From Bacillota bacterium (lineage in GTDB: Bacteria; Bacillota; Limnochordia; DTU087), in assembly GCA_012798695.1 (NCBI GenBank), contig JAAZMR010000043.1:1-41250 (forward strand): a stretch of 41,250 nucleotides of DNA, given 5' to 3'. The position numbers and the translations under genes are program-made. Positions 17,328 to 25,915 of the stretch are shown here, piece by piece. The notes below the pieces were generated by a model, which ran no database searches, was not told where the DNA came from, and saw only the letters and a list, made by a program, of their open reading frames with translations. Position 1 is the first letter of the stretch. Each line of letters starts with the position of its first letter.

Positions 17328-18521
17328 ATGACGTATGATTTTGATGAGGTAGTGGAACGATGTGGTACAAATTGCGTAAAATGGGATAGTCTGGAACAGA
17401 CATATGGTGAAAAGGGTCTGCTGCCCTTTTGGGTGGCTGATATGGATTTCCAAGTGGCAAAGCCGATTCAGGAAGCTATTGTGGAACGCATACAGCATCC
17501 TATCTATGGTTATACTCAAGTGGCCCCTTCTGTGTACGAGGCGATCATAGGTTGGCTGGCCAAACGGCATGGCTGGCATGTACAACCGGAATGGATTGAC
17601 TTTACCACCGGGGTAGTCAATGCGCTGAACCTAATAATTCAGACTTATACCCTGCCCGGTGATAAGATAGTGGTACAGCCACCAGTGTATGCTCCTTTCT
17701 TTAATTCTATTTTGAACAATGGCCGCCAGGTGGTATACAACCCCCTGGTTCGGGACGATCATGGCTTCACTATGGATCTGGAGGATTTGGAGAGCAAGAT
17801 CGACTCCCGCACTAAAATGCTGATTCTCTGTAACCCCCATAACCCGATCGGCAGGGTATGGACCAAAACTGAACTGGAGAAGCTGGCGGAGGTTTGCCTC
17901 AAACATCATATTCTGATGGTGTCTGATGAAATTCATTCTGATTTCATTTACTCCGGACATAAGCATGTACCCTTGGCATCATTGTCCCCAACGGTAGCTC
18001 AAAATACCCTTACGTGTATGGCTCCCAGCAAGACCTTCAACCTGGCTGGGCTCTCTACTTCTTTTGTGGTGATTTCCGATGAGCAGCTGCGCAATTACTT
18101 TCAAAATACAAAGGCAAATACCGGTGTAAGCAATGCCCTGCTCGGGGTAGTCGCTTTGGAAGCTGCCTATCGCCATGGGGAAGAGTGGTTAGAGGAGCTG
18201 CTGATCTATCTTGAGGGAAATCGGGATTTTATGCAAGCATTCATTGCACAGCGGGTCCCTGGTATCGAGATGATTAGATCTCAGGGAACCTATCTTACCT
18301 GGCTTGATTGTGGTGGCCTGGAACTGGAAGGCCTGACCCCGCAAGACTTCTTTGCTCATAAAGCCAAGATCGTAGTCAATGACGGCCAGTGGTTTGGCCC
18401 TAATGGCGACGGTTTTGTCAGATTCAATATCGGTTGCCCCCGGCCACTGCTCAAAGAAGGTCTTGTGCGGATGGAGATGGCAGTCAAGGAACAGTTAGGA
18501 GTTTCCACCAGCAGATCCTAA
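17328..18521 (+). CDS. MalY/PatB-family pyridoxal-phosphate C-S beta-lyase / aminotransferase
   Basis: This 397-residue fold-type I enzyme starts with YDFDEVVERCGTNCVKWDSL and has PFWVADMDF (33-41), both diagnostic of the MalY/PatB group. It also has CNPHNPIGRVW (168-178), SDEIHSDF (199-206) and the pyridoxal-phosphate lysine K235 in APSKTFNLAG. Members split cystathionine or other S-alkyl cysteines to a thiol, pyruvate and ammonia; some act as aminotransferases. It is 126 bp after the deacetylase-like gene, so cotranscription is possible but not certain. Confidence 0.88.
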   Translation: MTYDFDEVVERCGTNCVKWDSLEQTYGEKGLLPFWVADMDFQVAKPIQEAIVERIQHPIYGYTQVAPSVYEAIIGWLAKRHGWHVQPEWIDFTTGVVNALNLIIQTYTLPGDKIVVQPPVYAPFFNSILNNGRQVVYNPLVRDDHGFTMDLEDLESKIDSRTKMLILCNPHNPIGRVWTKTELEKLAEVCLKHHILMVSDEIHSDFIYSGHKHVPLASLSPTVAQNTLTCMAPSKTFNLAGLSTSFVVISDEQLRNYFQNTKANTGVSNALLGVVALEAAYRHGEEWLEELLIYLEGNRDFMQAFIAQRVPGIEMIRSQGTYLTWLDCGGLELEGLTPQDFFAHKAKIVVNDGQWFGPNGDGFVRFNIGCPRPLLKEGLVRMEMAVKEQLGVSTSRS

Positions 18522-18546
18522 GCACCTAGGTGCAACTATGAAGGGG

Positions 18547-18570
18547 TACCGTCATGTATACATGGCGGTA
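18547..18570. repeat. Near-perfect 24-bp palindrome
   Basis: The arms TACCGTCATGTA and TACATGGCGGTA differ from perfect symmetry at one position (a G-U pair in RNA). It begins 26 bp after the PatB/MalY stop and ends 12 bp before the -35 box of the next operon. With no T-run after it, it could be an operator rather than a terminator. Confidence 0.5.
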
Positions 18571-18582
18571 TCCGCTCTTGCC

Positions 18583-18610
18583 TTGACATAGAGGGAGTTT
18601 GTGATAGTAT
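18583..18610 (+). promoter_or_regulatory. Sigma-A-type promoter of the riboswitch/SulP/antiporter operon
   Basis: A perfect -35 box TTGACA (18583-18588) is followed after 16 bases by TAGTAT (18605-18610). An overlapping TATAAT at 18611-18616 is 22 bases away, which is too far for that -35. It lies just upstream of the c-di-AMP riboswitch. Confidence 0.6.
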
Positions 18611-18645
18611 TATAATTGTGGCTTGTTTAAGCACAAAATATACGT

Positions 18646-18760
18646 TATCTCCGAATTCCTCCATATAGGAAACGGGGGACCCCTTAAGTGGGGTGAATCC
18701 TGAATACCAGGTAGGGCAACTTGGGTGCCCGAACCCGTCAGCTAACCCCGTAGGAGTGGT
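18646..18760 (+). ncRNA. ydaO/yuaA-type cyclic di-AMP riboswitch
   Basis: The conserved blocks of this class appear in order: CCGAATTCC, GGAAACGGGGGACCCC, GGGGTGAATCC, GTAGGGCAACTTGGGTGCC and then CCGAACCCGTCAGCTAACCC with CGTAGGAG closing the outer helix with the 5' CTCC. The strings GGTGAATCC and CGAACCCGTCAGCTAA are strongly diagnostic. Riboswitches of this class bind c-di-AMP and usually turn expression off, mostly of potassium-uptake, osmolyte and wall genes. Here the RNA precedes a SulP transporter and a long Mrp-type operon. A possible expression platform follows: CCGGTG (18781-18786) can pair with CACCGG (18827-18832), but it lacks a clear T-run, so the mechanism is open. Confidence 0.92.
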
Positions 18761-18868
18761 CCAAGCGTTGTGTCTTAGCCCCGGTGGGACTTTGCCTGCG
18801 CTTTGTCGTCGTCGGCAGCGTCTTGCACCGGACTACTTGGTACCACTACTATAGACGGGGTGATTTTT

Positions 18869-20404
18869 TTGAAATCCTGGTGGCAGCGTGTCCGTGGTGA
18901 TGTAATCGGAGGGGCCACTGCAGCGGTTGTAGCTCTTCCTTTAGCTCTGGCCTTTGGTATTGCCAGTGGTGCAGGGGCTGTGGCCGGTTTGTATGCCTCA
19001 ATTTTCGGTGGCCTGACAGCAGCCATATTTGGCGGCTGTGGAGTACAGATCACCGGGCCTACCGGAGCGATGACAGCAGTATTGGTCAGTGTCGTCAGTC
19101 AGCACGGGGTAAGTGGCATGTTTCTGGCTGGCGCATTGGCCGGCCTCATGCAGGTAGTTTTGGGTCTTTTGCGGCTAGGCAAGTTCGTCAAGTATCTTCC
19201 TCAGCCAGTCATTGCCGGCTTTACCAATGGTGTCTCCATCCTCTTCTTCATGACGGCAATAGGTGATGCCTTAGCCACACCTTCCATCACAATCATTACT
19301 ACTCTGGTAATTATCTTGGCATTGCGCTATTTTAAACAAGTACCTGAGTCACTTTTTGGACTAGTTGCAGGTTTAGTTGTGAATGAGCTTTTCATACATA
19401 CTCCACATGTGGTGGGCGATCTGCCTTTTGGTATACCACGGCCAGTATTGGGGCTCATGCCTTTTGCCGATCTTGGCCAATTGATCATGCCTGCCATTAC
19501 GATTTGCCTCTTGGGCAGTATTTCTGCATTGCTGTCAGCCGAAGTTACTGATGGAATGATTGGCGCGCAGCATAATAGCAACCGGGAGCTGATCGGCCAA
19601 GGCCTGGGCAATCTGGTAGCTTGCTCTATCGGGGGAGTTCCCGTTTCCGGAGCTGTTGCCCGCTCTGGTGTCAATGTGCATAGTGGGGGCCGCACTCGTC
19701 TTTCCAGTATTCTGCATGCCATTTTCTTGTTGCTGATGGTCATAGTCTTAGGACCAGTAGCCAAGCGCATACCATTAGCTTCTTTGGCCGCTATCCTCAT
19801 GGTGGCTTCTGTTCGTACAGCTGATTGGAAGAGCCTCAAGTTAATGCCCCGGGCCCGCTGGAGTTATGGGGTGATCATGACTATTACGACCATATTGACG
19901 GTGGTCCGAGACTTGACCATTGCTGTAGCAGTCGGTGTAGTCTTGGCAGCTATTGTGGTAATGGTTGAACTGGCATCCTCACCACGGGGTAAAGAAGCAG
20001 CCCATGGTGAAGCCTCTGGGTCCCGTACTTTGCCAACCCATTCCGATGTTCAAGTATTGTCCCTAGATGGTCCTCTGTTTTTTGTGGGGATGGAGAACTT
20101 GCGGAATCAAATCAGGGATGTCTCCAGTAAGCCGATCCTGGTTCTGGATTTTTCGCGTGTACTGGCCATAGATGAGACTGGTGCCTTGGCACTAGCGGAT
20201 CTGGCAGAGAGGCTTCAGAAACAAGGCAAGAGCCTTTACATAGCTGGGCTGAAAAACAAGCCTTTGCGTATGTTGGTGAGAATGGGTGTGGTGGATGACT
20301 TAGGCCGGTCTCGAGTACACAAGGGCCTTAGCGGAGCTTTACGCAAAGCCGTTCGAGAGGCGGCGCAAATGACTGGGGCCAAACCGAGCCTAACTCAGGC
20401 CTAA
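18869..20404 (+). CDS. SulP-family anion transporter with STAS domain (bicarbonate/sulfate-type)
   Basis: This 511-residue protein has the SulP transport core, opening VIGGATAAVVALPLALAFGI and continuing GCGVQITGPTGAMTAVL. A cytoplasmic STAS domain (about residues 395-500; VLDFSRVLAIDETGALALADL) follows. The early GGATAAVVALPLALAFG and SGAGAVAGLY phrases resemble the Na-dependent bicarbonate transporter BicA more than classical sulfate permeases, but substrate cannot be assigned with confidence. The likely start is the TTG at 18869, with GGGGTGA six bases upstream; in-frame TTG 18803 and GTG 18860 lack a ribosome site. It follows the c-di-AMP riboswitch and precedes mrpE by 56 bp. Confidence 0.88.
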   Translation: MKSWWQRVRGDVIGGATAAVVALPLALAFGIASGAGAVAGLYASIFGGLTAAIFGGCGVQITGPTGAMTAVLVSVVSQHGVSGMFLAGALAGLMQVVLGLLRLGKFVKYLPQPVIAGFTNGVSILFFMTAIGDALATPSITIITTLVIILALRYFKQVPESLFGLVAGLVVNELFIHTPHVVGDLPFGIPRPVLGLMPFADLGQLIMPAITICLLGSISALLSAEVTDGMIGAQHNSNRELIGQGLGNLVACSIGGVPVSGAVARSGVNVHSGGRTRLSSILHAIFLLLMVIVLGPVAKRIPLASLAAILMVASVRTADWKSLKLMPRARWSYGVIMTITTILTVVRDLTIAVAVGVVLAAIVVMVELASSPRGKEAAHGEASGSRTLPTHSDVQVLSLDGPLFFVGMENLRNQIRDVSSKPILVLDFSRVLAIDETGALALADLAERLQKQGKSLYIAGLKNKPLRMLVRMGVVDDLGRSRVHKGLSGALRKAVREAAQMTGAKPSLTQA

Positions 20405-20460
20405 GTATCAAAACCCCTATGGGATAGAGATACTTCGATAGCAGACAAAGGGGGTTAACT

Positions 20461-21039
20461 ATGCGCAAGCGCTCTTTCGTTTTATTTGCCTTATTATTAG
20501 TGTTTTGGTTAGTAGTGTCCGCAGAGGTTGATAGCCAGCACCTTGTGGTCGGAGCTGTTCTGGCCGTGATGACTGTTTGGTTTTGGCAGAATCTTGGCCC
20601 AAGGCTGCCCCGTCTGCTCTCGGGTACAGAACTATTGCTGCTGGGCCACTGTCTTGTGACCCTAGTTCGCTTCATTATTCAATCCAATATCGCTGTGGCC
20701 AAAACCATCTTGTTATCCAGCCCACCGGTGGGGCCGGTGTTTGTTGTCATGCGGCCTCCGATAGAAAGCAACTGGGGAAGGGTGCTTTTGGCTAACTGTA
20801 TAACCATTACGCCGGGTACTGTCACCATCGATATTGATCCTGAAACAGGTCAATTCATTGTCCATGCGCTGACAGAAGAGGCTGCCCGTGGATTATTCGA
20901 TTGGCAGATTATCCATGAAGTCAGCAATCTGGAATCATGGAAACAGAGGAGGGCAAAACATGCTGTGGCTGCTAGTGGGTCTCATGGTGTTGATTCTCTT
21001 CGTCCTGTTGCGGGCGATTATCGGCCCGACAGTAATTGA
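20461..21039 (+). CDS. mrpE: Na+/H+ antiporter subunit E (MrpE/MnhE/MbhA-like)
   Basis: First gene of the antiporter cluster. The 192-residue product has two N-terminal hydrophobic helices and the MrpE landmarks SNIAVAKTIL and ANCITITPGTVTIDID followed by FIVHAL. Family members are about 160 residues; here a further 30-odd residues (from about ESWKQRRAK) have no family resemblance and lie over the start of mrpF in another frame (80-bp overlap). MrpE belongs to the membrane arm of Mrp antiporters and is equivalent to MbhA of membrane-bound hydrogenases. Confidence 0.88.
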   Translation: MRKRSFVLFALLLVFWLVVSAEVDSQHLVVGAVLAVMTVWFWQNLGPRLPRLLSGTELLLLGHCLVTLVRFIIQSNIAVAKTILLSSPPVGPVFVVMRPPIESNWGRVLLANCITITPGTVTIDIDPETGQFIVHALTEEAARGLFDWQIIHEVSNLESWKQRRAKHAVAASGSHGVDSLRPVAGDYRPDSN

Positions 21040-21271
21040 TCGCTTGCTTTCTATCAATGCCATCAGCAGCAAGGTGAGTATGATCATCTTATTGATGGCT
21101 TTCATGAGAGGCGATTATGGGTTCATAGATGTGGCCTTTGTCTTTGTGTTGTGTGGATTTGTGGGAGGGCTGTGGATATTGCGGGTACTGACTCCGGGTG
21201 ACTGGCAGCTGAGGTTGCCGGGGTTAGGTGGATTTGACGGGGATGGAGAGGAAGCGATTTCCCATGATTGA
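20960..21271 (+). CDS. mrpF: Na+/H+ antiporter subunit F (MrpF/MnhF/MbhB-like)
   Basis: A small membrane protein of 103 residues with three helices and the MrpF motif RAIIGPTVIDRLLSINAIS. The ATG at 20960 has GAGGAGGG seven bases upstream. An in-frame start at 20888 would lie deeper in mrpE and adds non-family sequence. The gene overlaps the mrpE tail by 80 bp and mrpG by 8 bp. The C-terminal twenty residues are rich in Gly and Asp. Confidence 0.87.
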   Translation: MLWLLVGLMVLILFVLLRAIIGPTVIDRLLSINAISSKVSMIILLMAFMRGDYGFIDVAFVFVLCGFVGGLWILRVLTPGDWQLRLPGLGGFDGDGEEAISHD

Positions 21272-21575
21272 GTTCTTAGCAAATGTATGTTTTGCCGGGT
21301 CGTTTTGTGCCTTTGCCCTGGGTACATTAGGGTTGTTTCGCTTGCCAGATCCCTATACCCGCCTGCATGGAGTGGGGATGGGGGATACCTTGGGTATGGG
21401 GTTGGCGGGGTTGGGACTTTTGCTGATCAGTCCTACTTGGGCTTTGCGGATCAAGCTGCTGGTCATTCTTGCCTTATTTTGGACAATTAACCCGACTATG
21501 ACCCATTTGGTAGCTAAAGCCGGCCTCATTCACGGGGTGCAGCCCGTGGAAGGCACGAGAGTAATCAAGGGGTGA
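21264..21575 (+). CDS. mrpG: Na+/H+ antiporter subunit G (MrpG/MnhG/MbhC-like)
   Basis: The product is 103 residues with three helices and the MrpG signature GLFRLPDPYTRLHGVGMGDTL in the first third, found in essentially all MrpG and MbhC proteins. I placed the start at 21264, because GAGAGGA is just upstream and family members begin with this helix; it overlaps the mrpF stop by 8 bp. Confidence 0.9.
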   Translation: MIEFLANVCFAGSFCAFALGTLGLFRLPDPYTRLHGVGMGDTLGMGLAGLGLLLISPTWALRIKLLVILALFWTINPTMTHLVAKAGLIHGVQPVEGTRVIKG

Positions 21576-21579
21576 GCAT

Positions 21580-21831
21580 ATGGGCTTTACAGCTGTAGAT
21601 TATGGGACGATGGTCATGCTATCGATTTTGATCGTGGCATCTTTGGCGATGTATTTTATCCGGGATCTACTTCATGCAGTTATCGTCTATGGCGCGTATA
21701 CTTTGATCATGGCTTTGATTTGGCTGCAGATGAACACCCCTGATATTGCTATTACTGAAGCTGCGGCGGGGATCGGTATGACAGTATTGATGATGGTCGT
21801 CATTTCTCGCACTAGTCGAAGGGAGGAATAG
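21580..21831 (+). CDS. mbhD: MbhD-like subunit (DUF4040; equivalent to part of the MrpA C-terminus)
   Basis: An 83-residue protein of three helices with the DUF4040 motif NTPDIAITEAAAGIGMTVLM. In standard Mrp antiporters this segment is part of the C-terminal domain of the large MrpA subunit; here, as in Mbh hydrogenases, it is a separate gene. It starts 4 bp after mrpG, and its stop shares a base with the next start. Confidence 0.85.
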   Translation: MGFTAVDYGTMVMLSILIVASLAMYFIRDLLHAVIVYGAYTLIMALIWLQMNTPDIAITEAAAGIGMTVLMMVVISRTSRREE

Positions 21832-22130
21832 TGTTGCGATTGCGGACTTTGTTTGTACTGGTGATTGCTCTGTTGGCTGCCTATGTAGTCCTGATCGCCG
21901 TAGCAGAGCTGCCTCCCTATGCAATGCCTGGAAATCCGGCCCACAATGAGGTGACCGAGCGTTATGTCAACGATGCCTTGGAGGAAACGGGAGTCCTCAA
22001 TATGGTGACCGCCATTGTCCTGGATTATCGGGCCTATGATACCATGTTTGAGACTATCGTGCTGTTTACCGCTGTCCTGGCGGTGATCATCACCCTGAAA
22101 ACGACCGAGGGAAAGGATGGCACCAAGTGA
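21831..22130 (+). CDS. mbhE: MbhE-like subunit (equivalent to the end of MrpA)
   Basis: A 99-residue protein with a helix at each end and a loop carrying the motif TGVLNMVTAIVLDYRAYDTM, which is conserved in MbhE and at the extreme C-terminus of MrpA. The start is GTG at 21831, overlapping the previous TAG by one base with GGGAGGA five bases upstream. It overlaps the next gene by 4 bp (GTGA). Together with the MbhD-like gene it represents the split-off end of MrpA. Confidence 0.83.
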   Translation: MLRLRTLFVLVIALLAAYVVLIAVAELPPYAMPGNPAHNEVTERYVNDALEETGVLNMVTAIVLDYRAYDTMFETIVLFTAVLAVIITLKTTEGKDGTK

Positions 22131-22552
22131 GAGATTTTGTCTTAAAAAGGGTAGCGGCATTGCTCTTGCCATTGATTCAGATGTATGGACTATATGTGAT
22201 TTTCCATGGACATGTCTCCCCGGGTGGTTCTTTTGCCGGGGGCATGGTGGTGGGGCTGGCATTTATCGCCTATGCTACCATCTATGGCCTGGAAAGGGGA
22301 CGAGAGAAACTACCGGAAACGGTGACTACCTTGACTGAAAGTCTCGGCACCCTTTGGTATGGGATCATGGGCCTGGTTGGCATCTGGAAGGGTGCTCCTT
22401 TCCTGGCCAACAAGCTGGCCGGGGTGAATTTGGGAGAACCGGGGGCACTGTCTTCTGGAGGGCTGATCTCTCTGATCGGTCTTGGTGTTGGGATCAGGGT
22501 GGCCAGCACCATGGTGACTTTGTTTTTTACCATGATGGAGGAAGAGTCGTGA
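22127..22552 (+). CDS. mrpB: Na+/H+ antiporter subunit B (MrpB/MnhB/MbhF-like)
   Basis: This 141-residue protein has four helices and the MrpB signature GLYVIFHGHVSPGGSFAGG at about 21-39. A GTG start overlaps the previous stop by 4 bp, and its own stop overlaps the next start by 4 bp. These tight overlaps run through the middle of the operon and favour balanced synthesis of the complex. Confidence 0.9.
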   Translation: MRDFVLKRVAALLLPLIQMYGLYVIFHGHVSPGGSFAGGMVVGLAFIAYATIYGLERGREKLPETVTTLTESLGTLWYGIMGLVGIWKGAPFLANKLAGVNLGEPGALSSGGLISLIGLGVGIRVASTMVTLFFTMMEEES

Positions 22553-22932
22553 AAATACTACTAGGCAAGTTAATGGTTAACTACCCGTACTTTGCGGCTA
22601 TGATCTTGTTTATTATCGGTGCGCTGACTGTGCTCACCCGTTCGAACCTATTCAAGAAGCTAATTGGCATCAATATCATGGAAAGCGCTATCTTCCTCAT
22701 GTTTATTGCCGCAGGCAATACCCGGGGCGGTGCGGTGCCGATCCTCGATCAGGCAGAACCCAACGCTGCCTATATTAACCCGCTGCCATCAGCCTTGATG
22801 TTGACTGGCATCGTGGTTAGTGTCAGTGTGACTGCCTTTGCTTTAGCATTGATTATCAGGTTATATCAATCTTATGGCACCACTGATGCTCAGCGGATTG
22901 CTGAGATGAGAAATGGGGTGGCCGAAAGATGA
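22549..22932 (+). CDS. mrpC: Na+/H+ antiporter subunit C (MrpC/MnhC/MbhG-like, NuoK-like)
   Basis: The product is 127 residues with three helices, homologous to NuoK of complex I. Family landmarks are KKLIGINIMESAIFLMFIA and the later PLPSALMLTGIVVSVSVTAF; the Glu in the MES motif matches the conserved helix-2 carboxylate. The GTG at 22549 overlaps the mrpB stop (GTGA), and the gene overlaps mrpD by 4 bp. Confidence 0.9.
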   Translation: MKILLGKLMVNYPYFAAMILFIIGALTVLTRSNLFKKLIGINIMESAIFLMFIAAGNTRGGAVPILDQAEPNAAYINPLPSALMLTGIVVSVSVTAFALALIIRLYQSYGTTDAQRIAEMRNGVAER

Positions 22933-24425
22933 CGGCAGCGATCATCACTAACTTACCGGCATTTGTTGTCATTGCCCCGCTTTTTGTCGCCTTTATCTTG
23001 CCGACTATCGCTCGGCGGATACGATTGGTGGAGAGTTTAGTCATTGTGATCGAAGCTCTCGGGCTTTTCGGGGCAGGATATCTAGCCTCACTCATTCTCA
23101 TGCAACAAGGCCTTCCCATCATCTATAACATGGGGGGCTGGCCGGCTCCGTGGGGTATAGAGCTCATAGCAGGCAGCTTAAGTGCCTTTTTCCTGTTGGT
23201 AGTGGCGGGTGTTAGTCTGCCGGTAGCCCTCTTTGCCGTAGGCAACATGTCCCATGAGGTGGGAGGACCGCAGCGCACCACTAGGTTTTATGTGCTCTAT
23301 CTGCTGCTCGGTGGCGCTCTGGCAGGTATGGCTATGACCAATGACCATTTCAATGTCTTTGTCTTGGTGGAAGTGGCGACCCTCAGTTGCTGTGGCTTGG
23401 TGAGTGCCCGGAACCATCCTCGAGCAGCCGAAGCTGCCTTCAACTATCTGATCTTGGCCACTTTAGGTTCTGATCTTATTCTTGGTGGGATCGGGTTCTT
23501 ATACATTGTTACGGGGCATCTGAATATGGAGTTTGCCTCCCAGCAGCTTACTGCGATTTGGCGGGATTATTCCCATGTGGTATGGATGGCGGCTAGTTTT
23601 CTTCTGGTAGGTTTTGGTGTAAAAGCGGCCCTCTTCCCGCTGCATATTTGGCTGCCTGATGCTCACTCCACAGCCCCATCACCGGCTAGCGCGATCTTAT
23701 CCGGGCTGGCAGTCAAGGGGTATCTAATTTGCCTGATGAAGGTGCTGTACAACGTATTTGGCGTTAGTTTGATGCAGGAGTTTGCCATCGATCGGATACT
23801 GGTACTTTTGGGTATGATTGCGATCATTGCCGGATCCATATTAGCCTTAGCTCAAGATGAGCTGAAGCGCCGGTTGGCTTTCTCTACTGTCGCACAGGTG
23901 GGGTACATCTTCCTGGGATTAGGCCTGATCAATACTAAGGGCCTGACAGGTACGCTATTTCACCTGGCCAGCCATGCTGTGATCAAGTCGAGTTTATTCT
24001 TGGCAGCGGGAGCGATGATCACCACTACAGGTAAACACCGGATTAGTGAAATGGCAGGTGTGGGCAGGAAAATGCCCATAACGATGGGAGTTTTCACTAT
24101 CGGCAGTTTGGGGTTGGTGGGTATACCGCTATTCTCCGGGTTTATTGGTAAGTGGTACCTGCTCTTCGGGAGTCTGGAAGCAGGAAGCTCCCTGGCTGCA
24201 GCAGTGATCATTGCGGGAAGTGTATTGTGTGCAGGTTATCTGTTTCCCGTGATTCGGATCGCCTATTTTGAGCCCGCGCCTGAGAGAGATTGGCAGGATC
24301 CCGGCTTATTACAGAGGATTGCCATGATTATGCTGGCGGCCGGTGTAGTGATCCTGGGCATAATCCCGGGGCCTTTTCTGGAGCTAGCCGGCGGAGCGGC
24401 GGTTGAGTTTTTGGTGAGCAAGTAG
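22929..24425 (+). CDS. mrpD: Na+/H+ antiporter subunit D (MrpD/MbhH-like, NuoM/N-like), copy 1
   Basis: A 498-residue antiporter-like subunit with about 14 helices. The two residues central to ion translocation are kept: Glu148 in FVLVEVATLS and Lys232 in GFGVKAALFPLHIWLPDAHS. It is in the position of MbhH/MrpD after subunit C and overlaps that gene by 4 bp (ATGA). It should form one of the proton or sodium channels of the complex. Confidence 0.9.
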   Translation: MTAAIITNLPAFVVIAPLFVAFILPTIARRIRLVESLVIVIEALGLFGAGYLASLILMQQGLPIIYNMGGWPAPWGIELIAGSLSAFFLLVVAGVSLPVALFAVGNMSHEVGGPQRTTRFYVLYLLLGGALAGMAMTNDHFNVFVLVEVATLSCCGLVSARNHPRAAEAAFNYLILATLGSDLILGGIGFLYIVTGHLNMEFASQQLTAIWRDYSHVVWMAASFLLVGFGVKAALFPLHIWLPDAHSTAPSPASAILSGLAVKGYLICLMKVLYNVFGVSLMQEFAIDRILVLLGMIAIIAGSILALAQDELKRRLAFSTVAQVGYIFLGLGLINTKGLTGTLFHLASHAVIKSSLFLAAGAMITTTGKHRISEMAGVGRKMPITMGVFTIGSLGLVGIPLFSGFIGKWYLLFGSLEAGSSLAAAVIIAGSVLCAGYLFPVIRIAYFEPAPERDWQDPGLLQRIAMIMLAAGVVILGIIPGPFLELAGGAAVEFLVSK

Positions 24426-24450
24426 GGGTGCGCGAGGAGGATTAGAGTAA

Positions 24451-25902
24451 ATGATGGATCTGGTTTTGGCTTTACTGAGCGGGGCAGTTGGAGGTTTGCT
24501 TGTGGCCCTCATGCCCCGGGCGAGCAGCCGCCTGCGCAATACAATCACACTCACTTTCTCTGTTATGGGCATGATCTTCAGCTGGCGAGTGGCTGGGGCG
24601 GTCTTGGCCGGGCAGACTGTACGGATAGCAGGTGAAATCGCGGGATTGGCGTGGAGCATACACCCGGACCCGCTCGGGGCGGTATTTGGGGTGATCGTCT
24701 CGACCCTCTGGCTCTTCGCTGCCATCTACTCCTTCGGCTATATGGCAGATGCGCAGAAACAGCGGACTTATTACACCTATTTTCTATTGGCTTTCAGTGT
24801 GACGTTGGGGGTGGCCTTTTCAGGTAACTTGTTGTCTCTTTATCTGTTCTATGAGCTGCTTACTCTTGTTACTTATCCCCTGGTGATCCATGAGCGTAAC
24901 ACGGAGGCCATGCAAGCAGGTGCCAAGTACATAATCTACAGCCTCTCTGGAGCAGGAGCTATCCTAATAGCTATAGTCATCACCTATGGTTGGGTAGGAA
25001 ACCTCGACTTTGCCGGTGGGGCCTTATTAGCTGATATGGGGCTGAGGCCGGGCTTAGGCTGGTTGTTGGCTCTATTTGTGGCTGGGTTTGGTGTAAAGGC
25101 TGCCATCATGCCACTACATCGCTGGCTGCCGGCGGCCATGGTAGCTCCCACTCCGGTAAGTGCTTTGTTACACGCTGTGGCAGTAGTCTATTCCGGTGTC
25201 TATGGGGTTTTGCGGGTAGTGTATTCCGTATTTGGGCATGAGTTGATGGGGCAGTTGCCTGTTAGTCATTTTCTACCCGTGGTAGCAGCCTTTACGATCT
25301 TGGTTGGGGTTACCATTGCCACTCAGCAGGATGTGCTGAAGCGGCGGTTGGCTTATCATACCATTAGTCAGCTCTCATATATCCTCCTGGGCGCTTTCAC
25401 CCTACATCCCTTGGGGTTAGCCGGGGCCATATTTCATATGATCAGTTACTCTACACTCAAGGTCACACTTTTCTTTGCTGCCGGGATTATCGCCAAACAG
25501 ACCGGTGAGGTAAATGTGAGCAAAATGAGTGGGGTAGGTTGGCAGTTGCCCTGGACCATGACGGCTTTTGGTGTTGCTAGCCTAGGAATGATCGGAATGC
25601 TGCCCCTGAATACCTTTTGGAGTAAGTACTACTTAATGAAGGGCAGTGTAGCTGGGGGCAAATGGCCATTAGCATTAGTGCTAATTGGCAGCGGCGTAAT
25701 TAACGCTTTCTGCTTCATTCCCACTGTAGTGACTGCTTTCACTGGGAAAAAGGGACAGCCTTCTCTGGAACAGGGGGGCGAGGTGGGACTCATGCTGGCC
25801 CCGACTTTGCTGCTGGCGGGGATTGCAGTTGTGATGGGTCTAGGGCCGGGATTGGTTTGGCCTGGAGTTGAAGCCGTTGTGAAATGGTTTTTCGTAAGGT
25901 AG
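24451..25902 (+). CDS. Antiporter-like membrane subunit (MrpD/NuoL-M-N family), copy 2
   Basis: A second antiporter-like subunit of 483 residues. It keeps the key Glu135 (LFYELLTL) and Lys216 (GFGVKAAIMPLHRWLP). It differs from copy 1 throughout, with AAMVAPTPVSALLHAVAVV in place of DAHSTAPSPASAILSG. CGCGAGGAGG precedes the ATG by 11 bases and the gap from copy 1 is 25 bp. It is about the size of MrpD and far shorter than MrpA, so it does not simply stand in for MrpA. Confidence 0.87.
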   Translation: MMDLVLALLSGAVGGLLVALMPRASSRLRNTITLTFSVMGMIFSWRVAGAVLAGQTVRIAGEIAGLAWSIHPDPLGAVFGVIVSTLWLFAAIYSFGYMADAQKQRTYYTYFLLAFSVTLGVAFSGNLLSLYLFYELLTLVTYPLVIHERNTEAMQAGAKYIIYSLSGAGAILIAIVITYGWVGNLDFAGGALLADMGLRPGLGWLLALFVAGFGVKAAIMPLHRWLPAAMVAPTPVSALLHAVAVVYSGVYGVLRVVYSVFGHELMGQLPVSHFLPVVAAFTILVGVTIATQQDVLKRRLAYHTISQLSYILLGAFTLHPLGLAGAIFHMISYSTLKVTLFFAAGIIAKQTGEVNVSKMSGVGWQLPWTMTAFGVASLGMIGMLPLNTFWSKYYLMKGSVAGGKWPLALVLIGSGVINAFCFIPTVVTAFTGKKGQPSLEQGGEVGLMLAPTLLLAGIAVVMGLGPGLVWPGVEAVVKWFFVR

Positions 25903-25915
25903 GAGGTTGAATCTG

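Noticed and set aside
18803-18868. Longer SulP start at TTG 18803
   Set aside because: It has no ribosome site and lies in the riboswitch expression-platform region; TTG 18869 has GGGGTGA at good spacing.
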